NCBI GenBank assembly: GCA_012295275.1
Contig: CM022675.1
Coordinates: 6,989,332 to 7,053,331, forward strand
From: Chrysomallon squamiferum
Taxonomy: Eukaryota > Mollusca > Gastropoda > Neomphalida > Peltospiridae
Direction: 5' to 3'
DNA length: 64,000 nt
Shown piece by piece: positions 54,736 to 64,000 of this stretch. Every line of letters begins with the position of its first letter. Positions within the stretch are counted from its first letter, which is position 1. The notes under the pieces were generated by a model. The model made no database searches. It worked only from the letters and a program-made list of their open reading frames with translations, and was not told where the DNA came from. The position numbers and the translations under genes were made by a program.

Positions 54736-54827
54736 CTTGTGGTAGGATGAGGTCTGCCATAGGAAAAGCCAATCTGTTAATAAAACAGAAATTCGAGCAG
54801 TTCAGAGAGCTCTGTCATCAACACATG
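54736..54827 (+). CDS. DLGAP: DLGAP-like protein, coding exon 4 (GKAP domain helix 2)
   Basis: Bounded by acceptor CTATTTTCAG and a perfect GTAAGT donor. The 92 nt complete Ala732 and run in frame to Met762, phase 1 to phase 0. Encodes the helix R-S-A-I-G-K-A-N-L-L-I followed by Q-K-F-x-Q-F-R-E-L-C. This is the most strongly conserved block of the family: vertebrate DLGAPs have R-x-A-V-G-x-x-x-L-L and Q-K-x-x-Q-F-x-x-L-C at the same place. This exon is the single best piece of evidence for the family assignment. Confidence 0.93.
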
Positions 54828-54884
54828 GTAAGTATATTAAGAAGTATGATAAGGATAAGCATATCTCCATAAGGATAAGCATCT

Positions 54885-54915
<31 letters not shown>

Positions 54916-55660
54916 ATGTATGTATGTATACATCCATTATAACCAATCTGTCAATTTCCCCCAACAGGCTAAATGAGTATATGAAGTGTTATGTAAATGT
55001 TTATTGTAAAGATGTTGGTATGTGTATAGATAATAGAAAGATTCTATTGTTTGTTTTAAGACGCGTAAGAAAGGGATTAGAATTAAAAGAGATTGGGAGG
55101 TTGGGGGTAGTGAATGGGTACAGATTAGGACAGGAGGGACAGCTAATGGAGATAAATTGAGAGAGAAGGGGAGAGGATATCGATTTGGGAGTGGTAGATT
55201 GGGAGAAAGAAGGTATTTCCTTTAGGAATGATGCATTCAAGCACAACTTGGATATTTAAAACAGTTCGTCAAGACCTAGGGTTGTAGTAATGCAAGCTAT
55301 TTCAGTTAACAGTGAAGTAAAGAGTCATTTATATCTCATGTTTCTTGTTGAAGTTTTAAAGACAACAGATTTCTTTTTATAAAATACAATCAAGAGTGAA
55401 TGAAATATATACCCACTGTTTAGGCTAAGCATCATTAACTTCAAGTTATTTTAAGTGAATGCTGAAAAGAAGTTAGTCACTATTCAGTAACTCTCTCTAT
55501 ATATATATATGTATACCATACATGACACACACACACACACACACAATGTGTTTCTGCATCTTTATGTTTTTGTCTCAATTCCTTTTTAAAAAAACATTTC
55601 TAAATTTTCATTTTTTTCTTTCCATCCCTTTTTCTCCATTTTTCTTTCTCTTTCTGTTTT

Positions 55661-55691
<31 letters not shown>

Positions 55692-56422
55692 CACATATTA
55701 ACAAACACATTAACACAATTAAACTTGAGAGCCTGTGTAATAAGCAAGTTCATATTACAATTTCTAATGTAGCCTGGTGTCAGTCTGTTTGCTTCGTTGC
55801 CTCTGTGGTATTTTCTCTGAGGTATCTGGGCTAATCAGTTTTATCTTAATGTCACACAGGTGAAATCTGTGTCGTGCTTCACTGTCAGGTGTTTTTTGAA
55901 ATACCTGTACTATTTTCTTTTTTTTAGTTTTTCCTCTCTCTCTCTCTTGGGGTTTGATAACCATTTGTTAATATTGGTTTGGTCTTTTATAAACAATAAT
56001 TTAATAATTATAACTGGTTTGATAAATAATAAAGTATTTGTTTTTTTCTCAAAGAGGTTAGTTAAAAAGTAAAACTAGCAATAATATAGCATAATTATAT
56101 TTAACACTTAATAATGTAAGACATCATATTATTAAATATAAAGATGTTTTGAAACATTTTGTTATTGTTAAGTTGTAATTGGGTGTATATGGGTGTGAGG
56201 GAGGTAGAAATTCAGGGAGGGAAAGGAGGGAGAAAAAGAATGTGAAAAAAAAAAAAGAACTTATGAATAGAAATAGAAATAGATTAATTCAGATAGATAG
56301 AAATAAATTTTCCAATTGAAAAACATGACATGTTTTCCTGTCTGCTTAGTAAAATACTTTGTTTCAATGTTAAGTTAAAATGCTTTATAAAGCATAATAT
56401 AATACACTTGTTCGTTTGACAG
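54828..56422 (+). other. Intron 4 (1.6 kb)
   Basis: Donor GTAAGT, acceptor TTTGACAG. Contains a TATG repeat near 54897-54930, a G-rich polypurine island at about 55065-55215, CA repeats near 55526-55545 and 55676-55694, and CT-rich tracts. The purine island gives a longer open frame, but this looks compositional. Confidence 0.8.
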
Positions 56423-56569
56423 CGTCCTGATGTAAATGAGAAGGAGACCAAGTGGGAAGATCTTCAGGGATTCTGGGATATGGTGAAGATTCAGGTGGAC
56501 AGTGTTGAAGATTCGTTTGCTGAAATTGAGCTGATGAGACAGAATGGCTGGAAAGAAGTGCCACAGCAG
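56423..56569 (+). CDS. DLGAP: DLGAP-like protein, coding exon 5 (GKAP domain, FWDM helix)
   Basis: The 147-nt exon is phase 0 at both ends and encodes residues 763-811. It contains D-L-Q-G-F-W-D-M (W780) and ends the helix with N-G-W-K (W805), matching D-L-x-G-F-W-D-x and N-x-W-K of vertebrate GKAP domains. The acceptor is TTTGACAG. The donor, CAG|GTTCTT, is weak. A second in-frame GT (GTGCCA, after 56557) would drop four residues, V-P-Q-Q. I chose 56569 because its exonic CAG fits better and it keeps the frame. Exact skipping of this exon would also keep the frame while deleting the core of the domain. Confidence 0.85.
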
Positions 56570-56903
56570 GTTCTTTCAATTTTTACATTTTGTGTGTGTG
56601 TGTGTGTGTGAGTGTGTGTGTGAGTGTGAGGGAGAGGGAGAGGGAGCGAGGGAGAGGGAGAGGGAGAGGGAGCAAGAGAGAGGGAGCGAGAGAGAGAGAA
56701 AAGAAAGGAAGAGAATTACGAAGAAAGAAAAAGCTAATATTTGTAAAAGGGTGTCTATCAGTCTCCTTATACAATTATTCTTGTTTCTTTTTTTTTCTTA
56801 CTCATTTATTTGTTTATTTCACGATTACTCATTTTATTTTTAATATTTTCATCTGATTTTTTCTTCTTTTTTTTAATATTAATAATTTCAATTTTATTTT
56901 TAG
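56570..56903 (+). other. Intron 5 (0.33 kb) with compound TG/GA tract
   Basis: The shortest intron. A weak GTTCTT donor is followed within about 20 nt by a UG-rich tract and then a purine-rich GA tract reaching about 56700. The acceptor is TTATTTTTAG. The tract gives spurious open frames on both strands. Confidence 0.75.
56592..56700. repeat. Compound TG then GAGG/GA microsatellite in intron 5
   Basis: TG units with TGAG interruptions pass into GAGGGA and GA repeats. It begins about 23 nt after the exon 5 donor. Confidence 0.95.
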
Positions 56904-56985
56904 GTTGCATCTAGGCGAAGTTCGACTAGTTCTAGTCCAAAGTCAGGAAGTCTGTCTCAGAGCAGCACACCTTGCCACACACCAG
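56904..56985 (+). CDS. DLGAP: DLGAP-like protein, coding exon 6 (Ser-rich linker in GKAP domain)
   Basis: The 82-nt exon lies between acceptor TTATTTTTAG and donor GTAAGT, phase 0 to phase 1, encoding residues 812-838. It is almost pure low-complexity Ser/Thr/Pro/Lys/Arg with three Ser/Thr-Pro sites and no hydrophobic helix. In vertebrate DLGAP1-4 the matching linker is Pro-rich, with P-P-x-P-K-K-P type sequence. Skipping this exon would shift the frame because 82 is not a multiple of three, so it should be constitutive. Assignment rests on the splice sites and on phase agreement with exons 5 and 7. Confidence 0.82.
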
Positions 56986-57584
56986 GTAAGTTTTCACACC
57001 TGTACATTTACCCGAGACCTCATTAAGCACACCTGTACATTTACAACGAGACCTCATTAAGCACACCTGTACATCTTACCGAGTATTTTATTGTTTGTAA
57101 GTCAGCAAAATTTCTTTCATTTCTGAATTTTTCTTGTTTCTTTATGTTGTAGCTGAATCTTGGTTTTATGTATATATTTGATATCGATACTGAAATGTTA
57201 TTTTGGTCTAATGTGAACAGAAGATCAATGTGATGTGGTATGTTGCTGGTTCAATCCTTTTCAGTAGCATTTACAAACTTTTTTAAAATATTTTGATTTT
57301 ATTTTTTATAATCTTTATTAGTCTTCTAATCTTTTCTCTTATTTTATTATTATTATTAGTATTAGTATTAGTAGTATTTATATATATATACACACACACT
57401 TCATTGTTTATTGTTTGTATTTTTTAATTTTTGTTCTTTTTCAGTCAATAAGTGCTTTATGATTATTATGATCATTATCATCATCATCATCATCATTGAT
57501 CATCACAGTTATCATTGTTCTAATGTATTTTTTTATTTTATTAATGAGTATATTATTTTTATTGTTTGCTGTCTGATGTTTCAG
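56986..57584 (+). other. Intron 6 (0.6 kb)
   Basis: Donor GTAAGT, acceptor GATGTTTCAG. Starts with a three-copy 33-34 bp direct repeat and later has ATT, TA/CA and ATC trinucleotide runs. No coding potential seen. Confidence 0.85.
56995..57085. repeat. Three-copy 33-34-bp direct repeat beside exon 6 donor
   Basis: CACACCTGTACATTTACC starts at 56995 and recurs at 57028 and 57062. The first two copies share CGAGACCTCATTAAG and the third is truncated. It begins 10 bp after the exon 6 donor, with near-identical copies suggesting recent duplication. Confidence 0.9.
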
Positions 57585-57778
57585 GATCAAAACGTAAAGG
57601 TCTGAAGACAAAGGACACGCCCGACTCTTCCCCAGAGCGGACGCAAAAAGCAAAACAGGCTGCAAAAGCTCGGGACGATGCTCGGAAGAAGATTCTGGCA
57701 GACAAACGAGCCGCGATGAAGCAGAAGAAAGAAAACCAGGAAGTGGAAATTTATTTGCCAGAGAACGGGAAAAAATGA
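57585..57778 (+). CDS. DLGAP: DLGAP-like protein, terminal coding exon 7 (C-terminus)
   Basis: Starts after the acceptor GATGTTTCAG, completes Gly839 and runs to TGA at 57776-57778. Encodes a strongly charged helix (R-x-x-A-R-K-K-I-L-A-x-K-R-A-A), matching the vertebrate Q-x-E-A-R-K-R-L-x-A-x-K-R-A-A segment, then E-V-E-I-Y-L-P-E, matching the vertebrate E-I-Y-I-P-E. Vertebrate DLGAP1-4 continue to a PDZ ligand ending T-R-L; here the protein stops after N-G-K-K. A third KEN tripeptide is at 887-889, within the predicted helix. The stop is not an obvious frameshift artefact, because neither alternative frame after the A6 run yields a T-R-L end. Confidence 0.93.
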
Positions 57779-58605
57779 GCCGTTTTAAAAAATAACAAAC
57801 ATTTTACATTACGCAAAAAAAAAGAAAAATTTTAATTAAATTAAAAAATCAGAAACTGGACAAATAATTGTAGTGTTTAGGTTGGGAAAAAAAATGTTGA
57901 GATTACCAATCATTTTATGCTTTATTTATTTATAAGATGGACCATGTGACTTGTATGTGCTGGGTTTTCATTCTTTGCGACTGGTTCCTCTTGTTCTGTG
58001 TTTTGTTCCTGTTGCAGGTGTTTTTTTTCCAACAGGAGAAAGAGTTCCAAAACAAGGGGAGATCAGTCTTTTCATCTTTGCAGTTGTGGAATGAAATGTT
58101 TGGAGAATCTGATTAATTTTTTTTTTTTTTTAACTTTAAATTAACTATTGTTCTCTGAATTAATATTATCCAAAAGACGTTAATTAATTTCATTATTATA
58201 TAAATATAACTTTCAGTTTGTTAGAAGTAATATTTTTAACATATTTTATTTAGTTTTTCTAAATTTATTATTTCTTTTATTATTATTATTGTTGTTGCTG
58301 TTCTACTTTATTTATGTATATTTTAAACGTCTAAAATTAACTCTTTTTTTTCTTCTTTTTTTTTTTTTTTCTAAATATTATTGTTTCTGAATTTGTCTAT
58401 TGGCATGGTGCTAATATTTATTTATTTTTCTAACATAAAATACAACATGACTACTTGCAAAGATGAAATCCTGTAAATACCAAATGTGCAATTTTGTGAC
58501 GTGAAAACAACATATACCTGGCAATAATTTCTTGTTTCCTGTTTTTCGTCGTGCCTTTCGATTGAACATCTCTGGAATACAAAAATAAATATTCCAGCGA
58601 TGTTG
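57779..58605 (+). other. Probable 3' UTR of the DLGAP-like gene
   Basis: AT-rich non-coding sequence directly after the stop codon, with several poly-T runs and no further conserved coding potential. Its end is inferred from the AATAAA at 58584 and the GU-rich element beyond it. Later AATAAA-type signals (near 59187, 59230 and 59853) could give longer 3' UTRs. Confidence 0.5.
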
Positions 58606-58618
58606 AATTTTGTGTTTG
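58572..58618 (+). promoter_or_regulatory. Candidate polyadenylation site, AATAAA in a hairpin loop
   Basis: AATAAA at 58584-58589 sits in the 10-nt loop of a perfect 8-bp inverted repeat (CTGGAATA at 58572-58579, TATTCCAG at 58590-58597). A GU-rich run, TTTTGTGTTTGT, follows about 18-30 nt after the hexamer, at the usual position for the CstF element. Together these make it the best poly(A) site candidate near the gene end, about 0.8 kb after the stop. Confidence 0.5.
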
Positions 58619-60969
58619 TACAAAAAACAAACTGCAGGACCAAGGGAGATAACTTTATTGAAGAGTCAATAGGTGTTCTGTTTGTGCTTTGCCTTGTTTT
58701 TGGTTTTTTTTTTTGTTTGTTTGTTTTCTTGTTTTTGAAATTATTGCTTTAATTTTATTTTATTTTTTTTTTTTTCATGACATGCTGGGATTTTTATTTT
58801 TATTTATTTATTAAATTTTCATGACATTGAAATATTACTGATAACATGTTAATATGAAATATTTTCATATTTGTCAGTTTTGCAGTAATTTGCAAAAAGG
58901 CATTTCAGACTGAGCCGATAAACAGAAAACAAAAAATTATTTTCAGAGTAATCTCCCTTCTGTATTTACTAATACATGTTTAATAATGTCAAAAGATCTA
59001 ATATATTATTATATTCTTGAATTTGGAATATCAAAGACAGAAGAAAATTTAGCATTTTCAAATCTGTTTAAATCATTATACAGCAATGATATCTGTAATG
59101 TTTTAGTATTTGGATACACTTCATGGAAAGAAAACCCATATACTGTGTCAGTAAATTTATTTAAATTTTCTCTTAGTTGAGAAATAATAAAAACAAAATT
59201 GTAATTTAAATAATTTTAGCTTTTGTCAAAAATAAACATGTTTCATCATCACCATCGATATCCATTACATCAGTGTGTTTTATATTTTAAAATATTCACG
59301 ATGCACGTCATTATAATAATCAATTAACATCTTTGAGGTAGCGGGGATAACAAAAAATTCTAATTTATATTTATGTTGCCGAATTATCTCGTGATATTTT
59401 GATATTTAACAATCGTATTTTATTTATACTGAGGTGTAAACAACACATTTATTTGAGACAGGTATGTAAAAACAAACAATATTCAAGGTGCTCTATAGAT
59501 TAAGTGTATTTGTGTAAATAGTGTGTGAAAACAAAAAGCCTTTTATAACGTATTGTATCATACACTGTTAGAAATACTTGATCCAGTTTTACCATTAATG
59601 AAACTTAATGGTATCAGTAGAGGATTAAGAAGTGTTTGCCCAGTTTGCCTTTTAATTGTCTTTTTTGTTTCTTAATATTATTATTATTATTATTATTATT
59701 AGGGCTATATAAAAATTGTGTGTATCATTAACTTATAATTTTTTTTTTTTTTTTTTCACTTCTGCAAATGAAATGTTAAAAAAGTTTCTTGTTCCTTTTC
59801 TTTTCTTTCTTATAATTTTTTTTTTTTTTTTTTTTTCTGAAAGATAAATATGTAATAAACCTGTTATAGTTATTATTATTTAATTCATATTTTTAATCTT
59901 TGTTAAATATAAAATTTTAATAATATTTGATTTATAGAGTGATAAAATAAGAAAAAATATTTTGTGAAATAGAATAAATTATCTTATAATTCTAAAATTT
60001 AATATTAATACTAATTTAAAAATATTTAAAAAAAAAAATTGTTTTATCTAAAAATTTACCAATAACTACTGATATAAATGAAATGAATTTAATAAAATGT
60101 TTTGTTTGCTTTATCAAACTAACATTCAAACATGTTACCCTATAAAAATTAATGTTTATTTGTTATTTACGTATTTATTAAAAGATATTTTTAAAAAAAA
60201 AAAAAAAAATATTTATTAATGATTACTAATCAGATGTTGAAAGAAAAGTAAAAATTAATATTTGAATATTTTGTTTAGGTAATCTACATTCTTTAAATTT
60301 GTTGAGAAAAAAAACATAAATTTTCTTTACAGTTTTGTTTTACACTTATGTGTATGTTGAGGTTCTATATTAGACAGGTTGAATTTCATAAAAATGTTCT
60401 GTACAACACTGTTTTTGCATTAAATTTATAAATTATTTTAATAAAATTGTTCACATTCATTTTTTTTTATATATTCAAAACAATATTTAATACAATATTT
60501 AATATTTAGCTTATATATCTTTTTTATTTTAATTAATGTTTTTGCCAATTTTTTCCATCAGTAATTTTGGGGAACAAATCTGATATAATTTTAAAAGAGA
60601 TTAATTTATTTTTTAAATTATTTTTATAATTTTATTATTTATTTATTTTAATTTTTTTTTAACGTGAAGGTGTACATAAATTCATGTGTAAGTAAAATTT
60701 GTTACAGAATTTCTTTGTCTCAGTTTGGTCAAGTTAATGTTTGTTTTTGTAATTCTGTTTTAAGGCCACACATTATTAAAGGTTCTGTTTCACAGCATTA
60801 AATATTGGGGAAACTAAAAAAAAATGGTGGGATGGTATTTTGGATCAGATAAGTTCTACCATTCACTTGCAAAAGTAATGCATGGTTAAATCCAACAAGA
60901 TGTATAGGTCATCTTCTGTTTTGTTAATATATATATATGTACATACATACACATTATATATATGTACAT

Positions 60970-61009
<40 letters not shown>

Positions 61010-63578
61010 CAAAAATAGTTTCCAGAAAATATAGTTACAGATTGTTTTTAATACACTTTTATCTTTTCCACCTATTTTTTAATTAATTCATCACATTTGA
61101 TTTATCTGTTAACACATACATTGAACTTAGGTAGAATTTACCTGAGAGGTATATTCAAATATTCTCAATATACCTATACACACTGAGCCAAATTAAATAT
61201 ACATATTTGTAATATAGCTTTAAAGAATCAATTTTACAAGTGTGATTTTAAAAAAAAATTATCGATATAGGTCAGATAGCATACCTGTCTGATGAATTAT
61301 TTACAATGCAGGTAGAAATATTTGATTTAATGTGTGTTGGCCTTAAAGCAGTTCCTGATTTCTCTACACAGGCATGAAGTGCTGATATTTGCAATGCATG
61401 TTTTTTGCTTTTATTTTGTGTAACAAAAGTTACTTTATAACTGTTACTTTTTTAACAAAAATCATTTCAAATTAAATACTTTATAACCAACTAAAAAAAT
61501 TATGATGATCTTTCCATATTGTATTCTGAAGTTTTGCAGTTTTAGAGTTGGTCTTAATAATTAGAGATAAAATTAGAATTTTTTTTTTTTTTTTTTTTTT
61601 TTTCTGTAAATATTTTATTTAAAAGTTTCAGTTTAAAATGATTGATTCTGATTGTTAGAATTTGTGGAAATCTTTTTTTTTTTTTTTTTTTTTAAAAAAA
61701 AAACATTTGTAAAATTCATTTCAACTTGATTAATGATCGTTTGTAATGGAACACTTTTTTTTTCTTCTTTTTTTTTCTGACTTGTCACATTTATTTTAAT
61801 GGGAAAAAATATTTTATTACTGTTTCTGTGTTTAAATTATTTATTGAAAAATGTTACACTTTTTAAAAAAACAAACATTTCATATAAATTTGGTTGGAAA
61901 AAAAAAAAAGAGTAAAATATGCTTTAATCTTTGAATTGTAGCTAACACCTAGTCTTCCAAAACATCCATCCTTCTTTCTTTACTTTTTCTTTCTTCCTTC
62001 CTTTTTTTCTCTCTCTCTTTCTCTTGTATACCATTTGTGTCTTTTCAACATGTTTTGATAAAACATCTCGCCAAGTAAATCAACACAGAACAATAATACA
62101 GACTGCCTTTGTTCATTAATAAAATATTTAAAAGGTGTAATAATGAGTTGATTTTTTTCTTTTTGTGTGTGTGTGTGTGTTGGTTTGCTTTAGTTTTTTT
62201 TTCGTTTTTTTTGCTTTTTTTTCTAAACCTAACAAAATGTACCTGAGAAGTCATTTTAGAATGTTGTGGAAATCTAATGAAACGTTTCAAATAATCAAGA
62301 AAAGAAATATTAGAGTAACAACAGAAACTATTTCACAAATACAGCCCATTTTCCCCATTTGATTTGTGTTAGTTTATTTTTTTTGAATTTGACAATGCAT
62401 ACAAGCTTATGTGAGACGATAATGAAAATTACTGCTTTATTAAATACCAGAAGAAAAAAGATAATATTTATGCTGAAATAGGCTTTTGCAGCTATGTTTT
62501 GCTACATACAGAAAGGTAAAGTATCGTGTATATATATATATATATAATAATAATACATTCACACACACATTTGCACAGACAAACTTGCTACTGTAAGTAA
62601 GTTGAAAATAAATGCACGCAAATATCTATTTGATTGATTCGTCATGTTTTTATTTCTACATCTCAACATAACCTGGACCAAAATAGTCTATGATAACACT
62701 GATCTATTTTTAATAAATCAAAAAGCGTATACATTTTATGGGACACTGCATCCATACATGTGTCTGTGTTTGTTCTTGTAATATTTATAGATATGCAGGT
62801 GCACTTAAAAAATGAGTAATATAAGAAATCTACCTTTATAATTAATTTTTTTTAATTTATTAAACAATATAAATTTTTAAAATCTCATTGACATACATAA
62901 ATTTCTAAACTTCAAAATGACTGTCTCAAGTGTTTTCCTTGCAGAATATGCAATAAAAAAAAAATGCTGCTCATAAAGTTTTAAATCATGCAAATTAATG
63001 ACACTTTCATAAGTAACATGTGCAATAAATGAATAAAGCTATTAATAATTTAGTTATCAGTTATCAAATATACAGCGGTTATTACCTGCATGTATTTGTG
63101 ACCCTACATACTGAATTGAGTATTAAGTCACAATAACAGCTTTGAAGTAAACACTAAAAAATGTTTGTCACAGTCTGCAATAAACGAGCGGTAGGAATGT
63201 GGTTAGAACAGGAAATTAGCTGAATGGCAGTAAAACTTGATTAATGTATCAACAGTCATGTAACATAACGACAATATTATACACGAAATATTCAACAAAT
63301 TACACTATATATTGAAAGTCAAAAATAAGATAAACATTATAATGATGAAAAAAGTATATATATTAATCTAAAGTTAAATGATTAAGGATCAGAGATAATG
63401 AAAAAGAAAACCTGCTGTTACAACATGATGAACTATTCTTTTTGAAATAGCAGAATAAAATGTTTTGTATGCACCTTCCCATAAACAGGACAGTACACAC
63501 AATAGTCTTTGTTAAACAATTCGTCACTGTTATGGGAAGTGGCCATGGGATGCTCTGAGAAGAAAGTCATTAGTATTC

Positions 63579-63617
<39 letters not shown>

Positions 63618-63867
63618 AAATAATAATAATAATAAATATAAATATAATAACAACAACAATAACACCAACAACATTAATAATAATAATAAGGACAAGAAGA
63701 TGAATAACTAATACATGTGTATATATTTTTGTTAAGGTGTTTGTATGTACCTGTGCATTGTGTCGTGTTTTTTTTTGTTTAAAACTATCTGTTAATTTAA
63801 AGCATACCTTTAATACTCCAAACGTAATTTGTATAGCTTAAACAAATTTTGAATTCATTCAAATTAT

Positions 63868-63910
<43 letters not shown>

Positions 63911-64000
63911 ACTATATGGAATGCAGATTTACTGATAATAAAACATGACAATGATGTAACTAGCCTGAGGCAAATCTGTAACGCCTTTTTCCCCGTTTTT
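58606..64000. other. Downstream AT-rich non-coding region
   Basis: No gene recognised on either strand. Extremely AT-rich with poly-T runs at 61579-61603, 61673-61693 and 63871-63909, a CA repeat near 60971-61007 and TAA repeats at 63580-63690. Short open frames such as those near 58986 and 62165 lack recognisable domains. A longer DLGAP 3' UTR isoform could extend into it. Confidence 0.6.
63871..63909. repeat. Poly-T run (39 nt)
   Basis: Uninterrupted T39 near the window end, in the downstream region. Confidence 0.95.

Noticed and set aside
54888-55160. Possible cassette exon in intron 4 (90-residue open frame)
   Set aside because: The start is a TATG repeat and the rest is a purine-rich tract. 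No convincing acceptor was found, and exons 4 and 5 already join in phase.
57760-57800. Frameshift at the A6 run hiding a PDZ-ligand C-terminus
   Set aside because: Both alternative frames end within a few codons and neither gives a hydrophobic PDZ ligand.

Overview
The window is one piece of an AT-rich animal genome. It carries one multi-exon protein-coding gene on the + strand, with canonical GT-AG introns. Coding exons are compositionally normal, while everything around them is very AT-rich and full of microsatellites, homopolymers and decayed tandem repeats. There is no bacterial operon structure. I saw no intact transposase, reverse transcriptase, rRNA, tRNA or CRISPR array. The giant AT-rich introns and abundant CA/GA repeats suit a lophotrochozoan invertebrate such as a mollusc, but the species cannot be fixed from the sequence alone.

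The gene encodes a disks-large-associated protein (DLGAP/SAPAP/GKAP family). I assembled seven coding exons (16989-18555, 51065-51585, 54024-54129, 54736-54827, 56423-56569, 56904-56985, 57585-57778). All splice phases agree and they give one 902-residue protein. Residues 1-696 are a long Ser/Arg/Pro-rich, mostly disordered region with three RxxSY motifs of the kind that bind the guanylate-kinase-like domain of PSD-95/Dlg. Residues 697-902 form the helical GKAP homology domain. In neurons this family links Dlg/PSD-95 to Shank under the postsynaptic membrane; the distant paralogue DLGAP5/HURP acts at the mitotic spindle. This protein keeps the GK-binding motifs and the GKAP domain but ends in -NGKK, not the vertebrate Shank-binding -QTRL. 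It also has three KEN tripeptides.

Layout: 1-16939 is upstream non-coding sequence, at least partly a 5' UTR intron because the first coding exon opens with a good splice acceptor. 16940-18555 is the large first coding exon, preceded by a seven-codon in-frame uORF. 18556-51064 is a 32.5 kb intron with many local tandem-repeat arrays, several with a period near 165 bp. 51065-57778 holds the remaining exons, with introns of 0.3-2.4 kb. 57779 to about 58605 is the likely 3' UTR, ending at an AATAAA in a hairpin loop with a GU-rich element downstream. 58606-64000 is AT-rich sequence with no recognised gene.

The points most worth a second look are the unusual C-terminus, the GK-binding and KEN motifs, the uORF, the weak exon 5 donor beside a UG tract, the 19:1 excess of long poly-T over poly-A runs on the + strand, and the repeated appearance of degenerate arrays in the introns.
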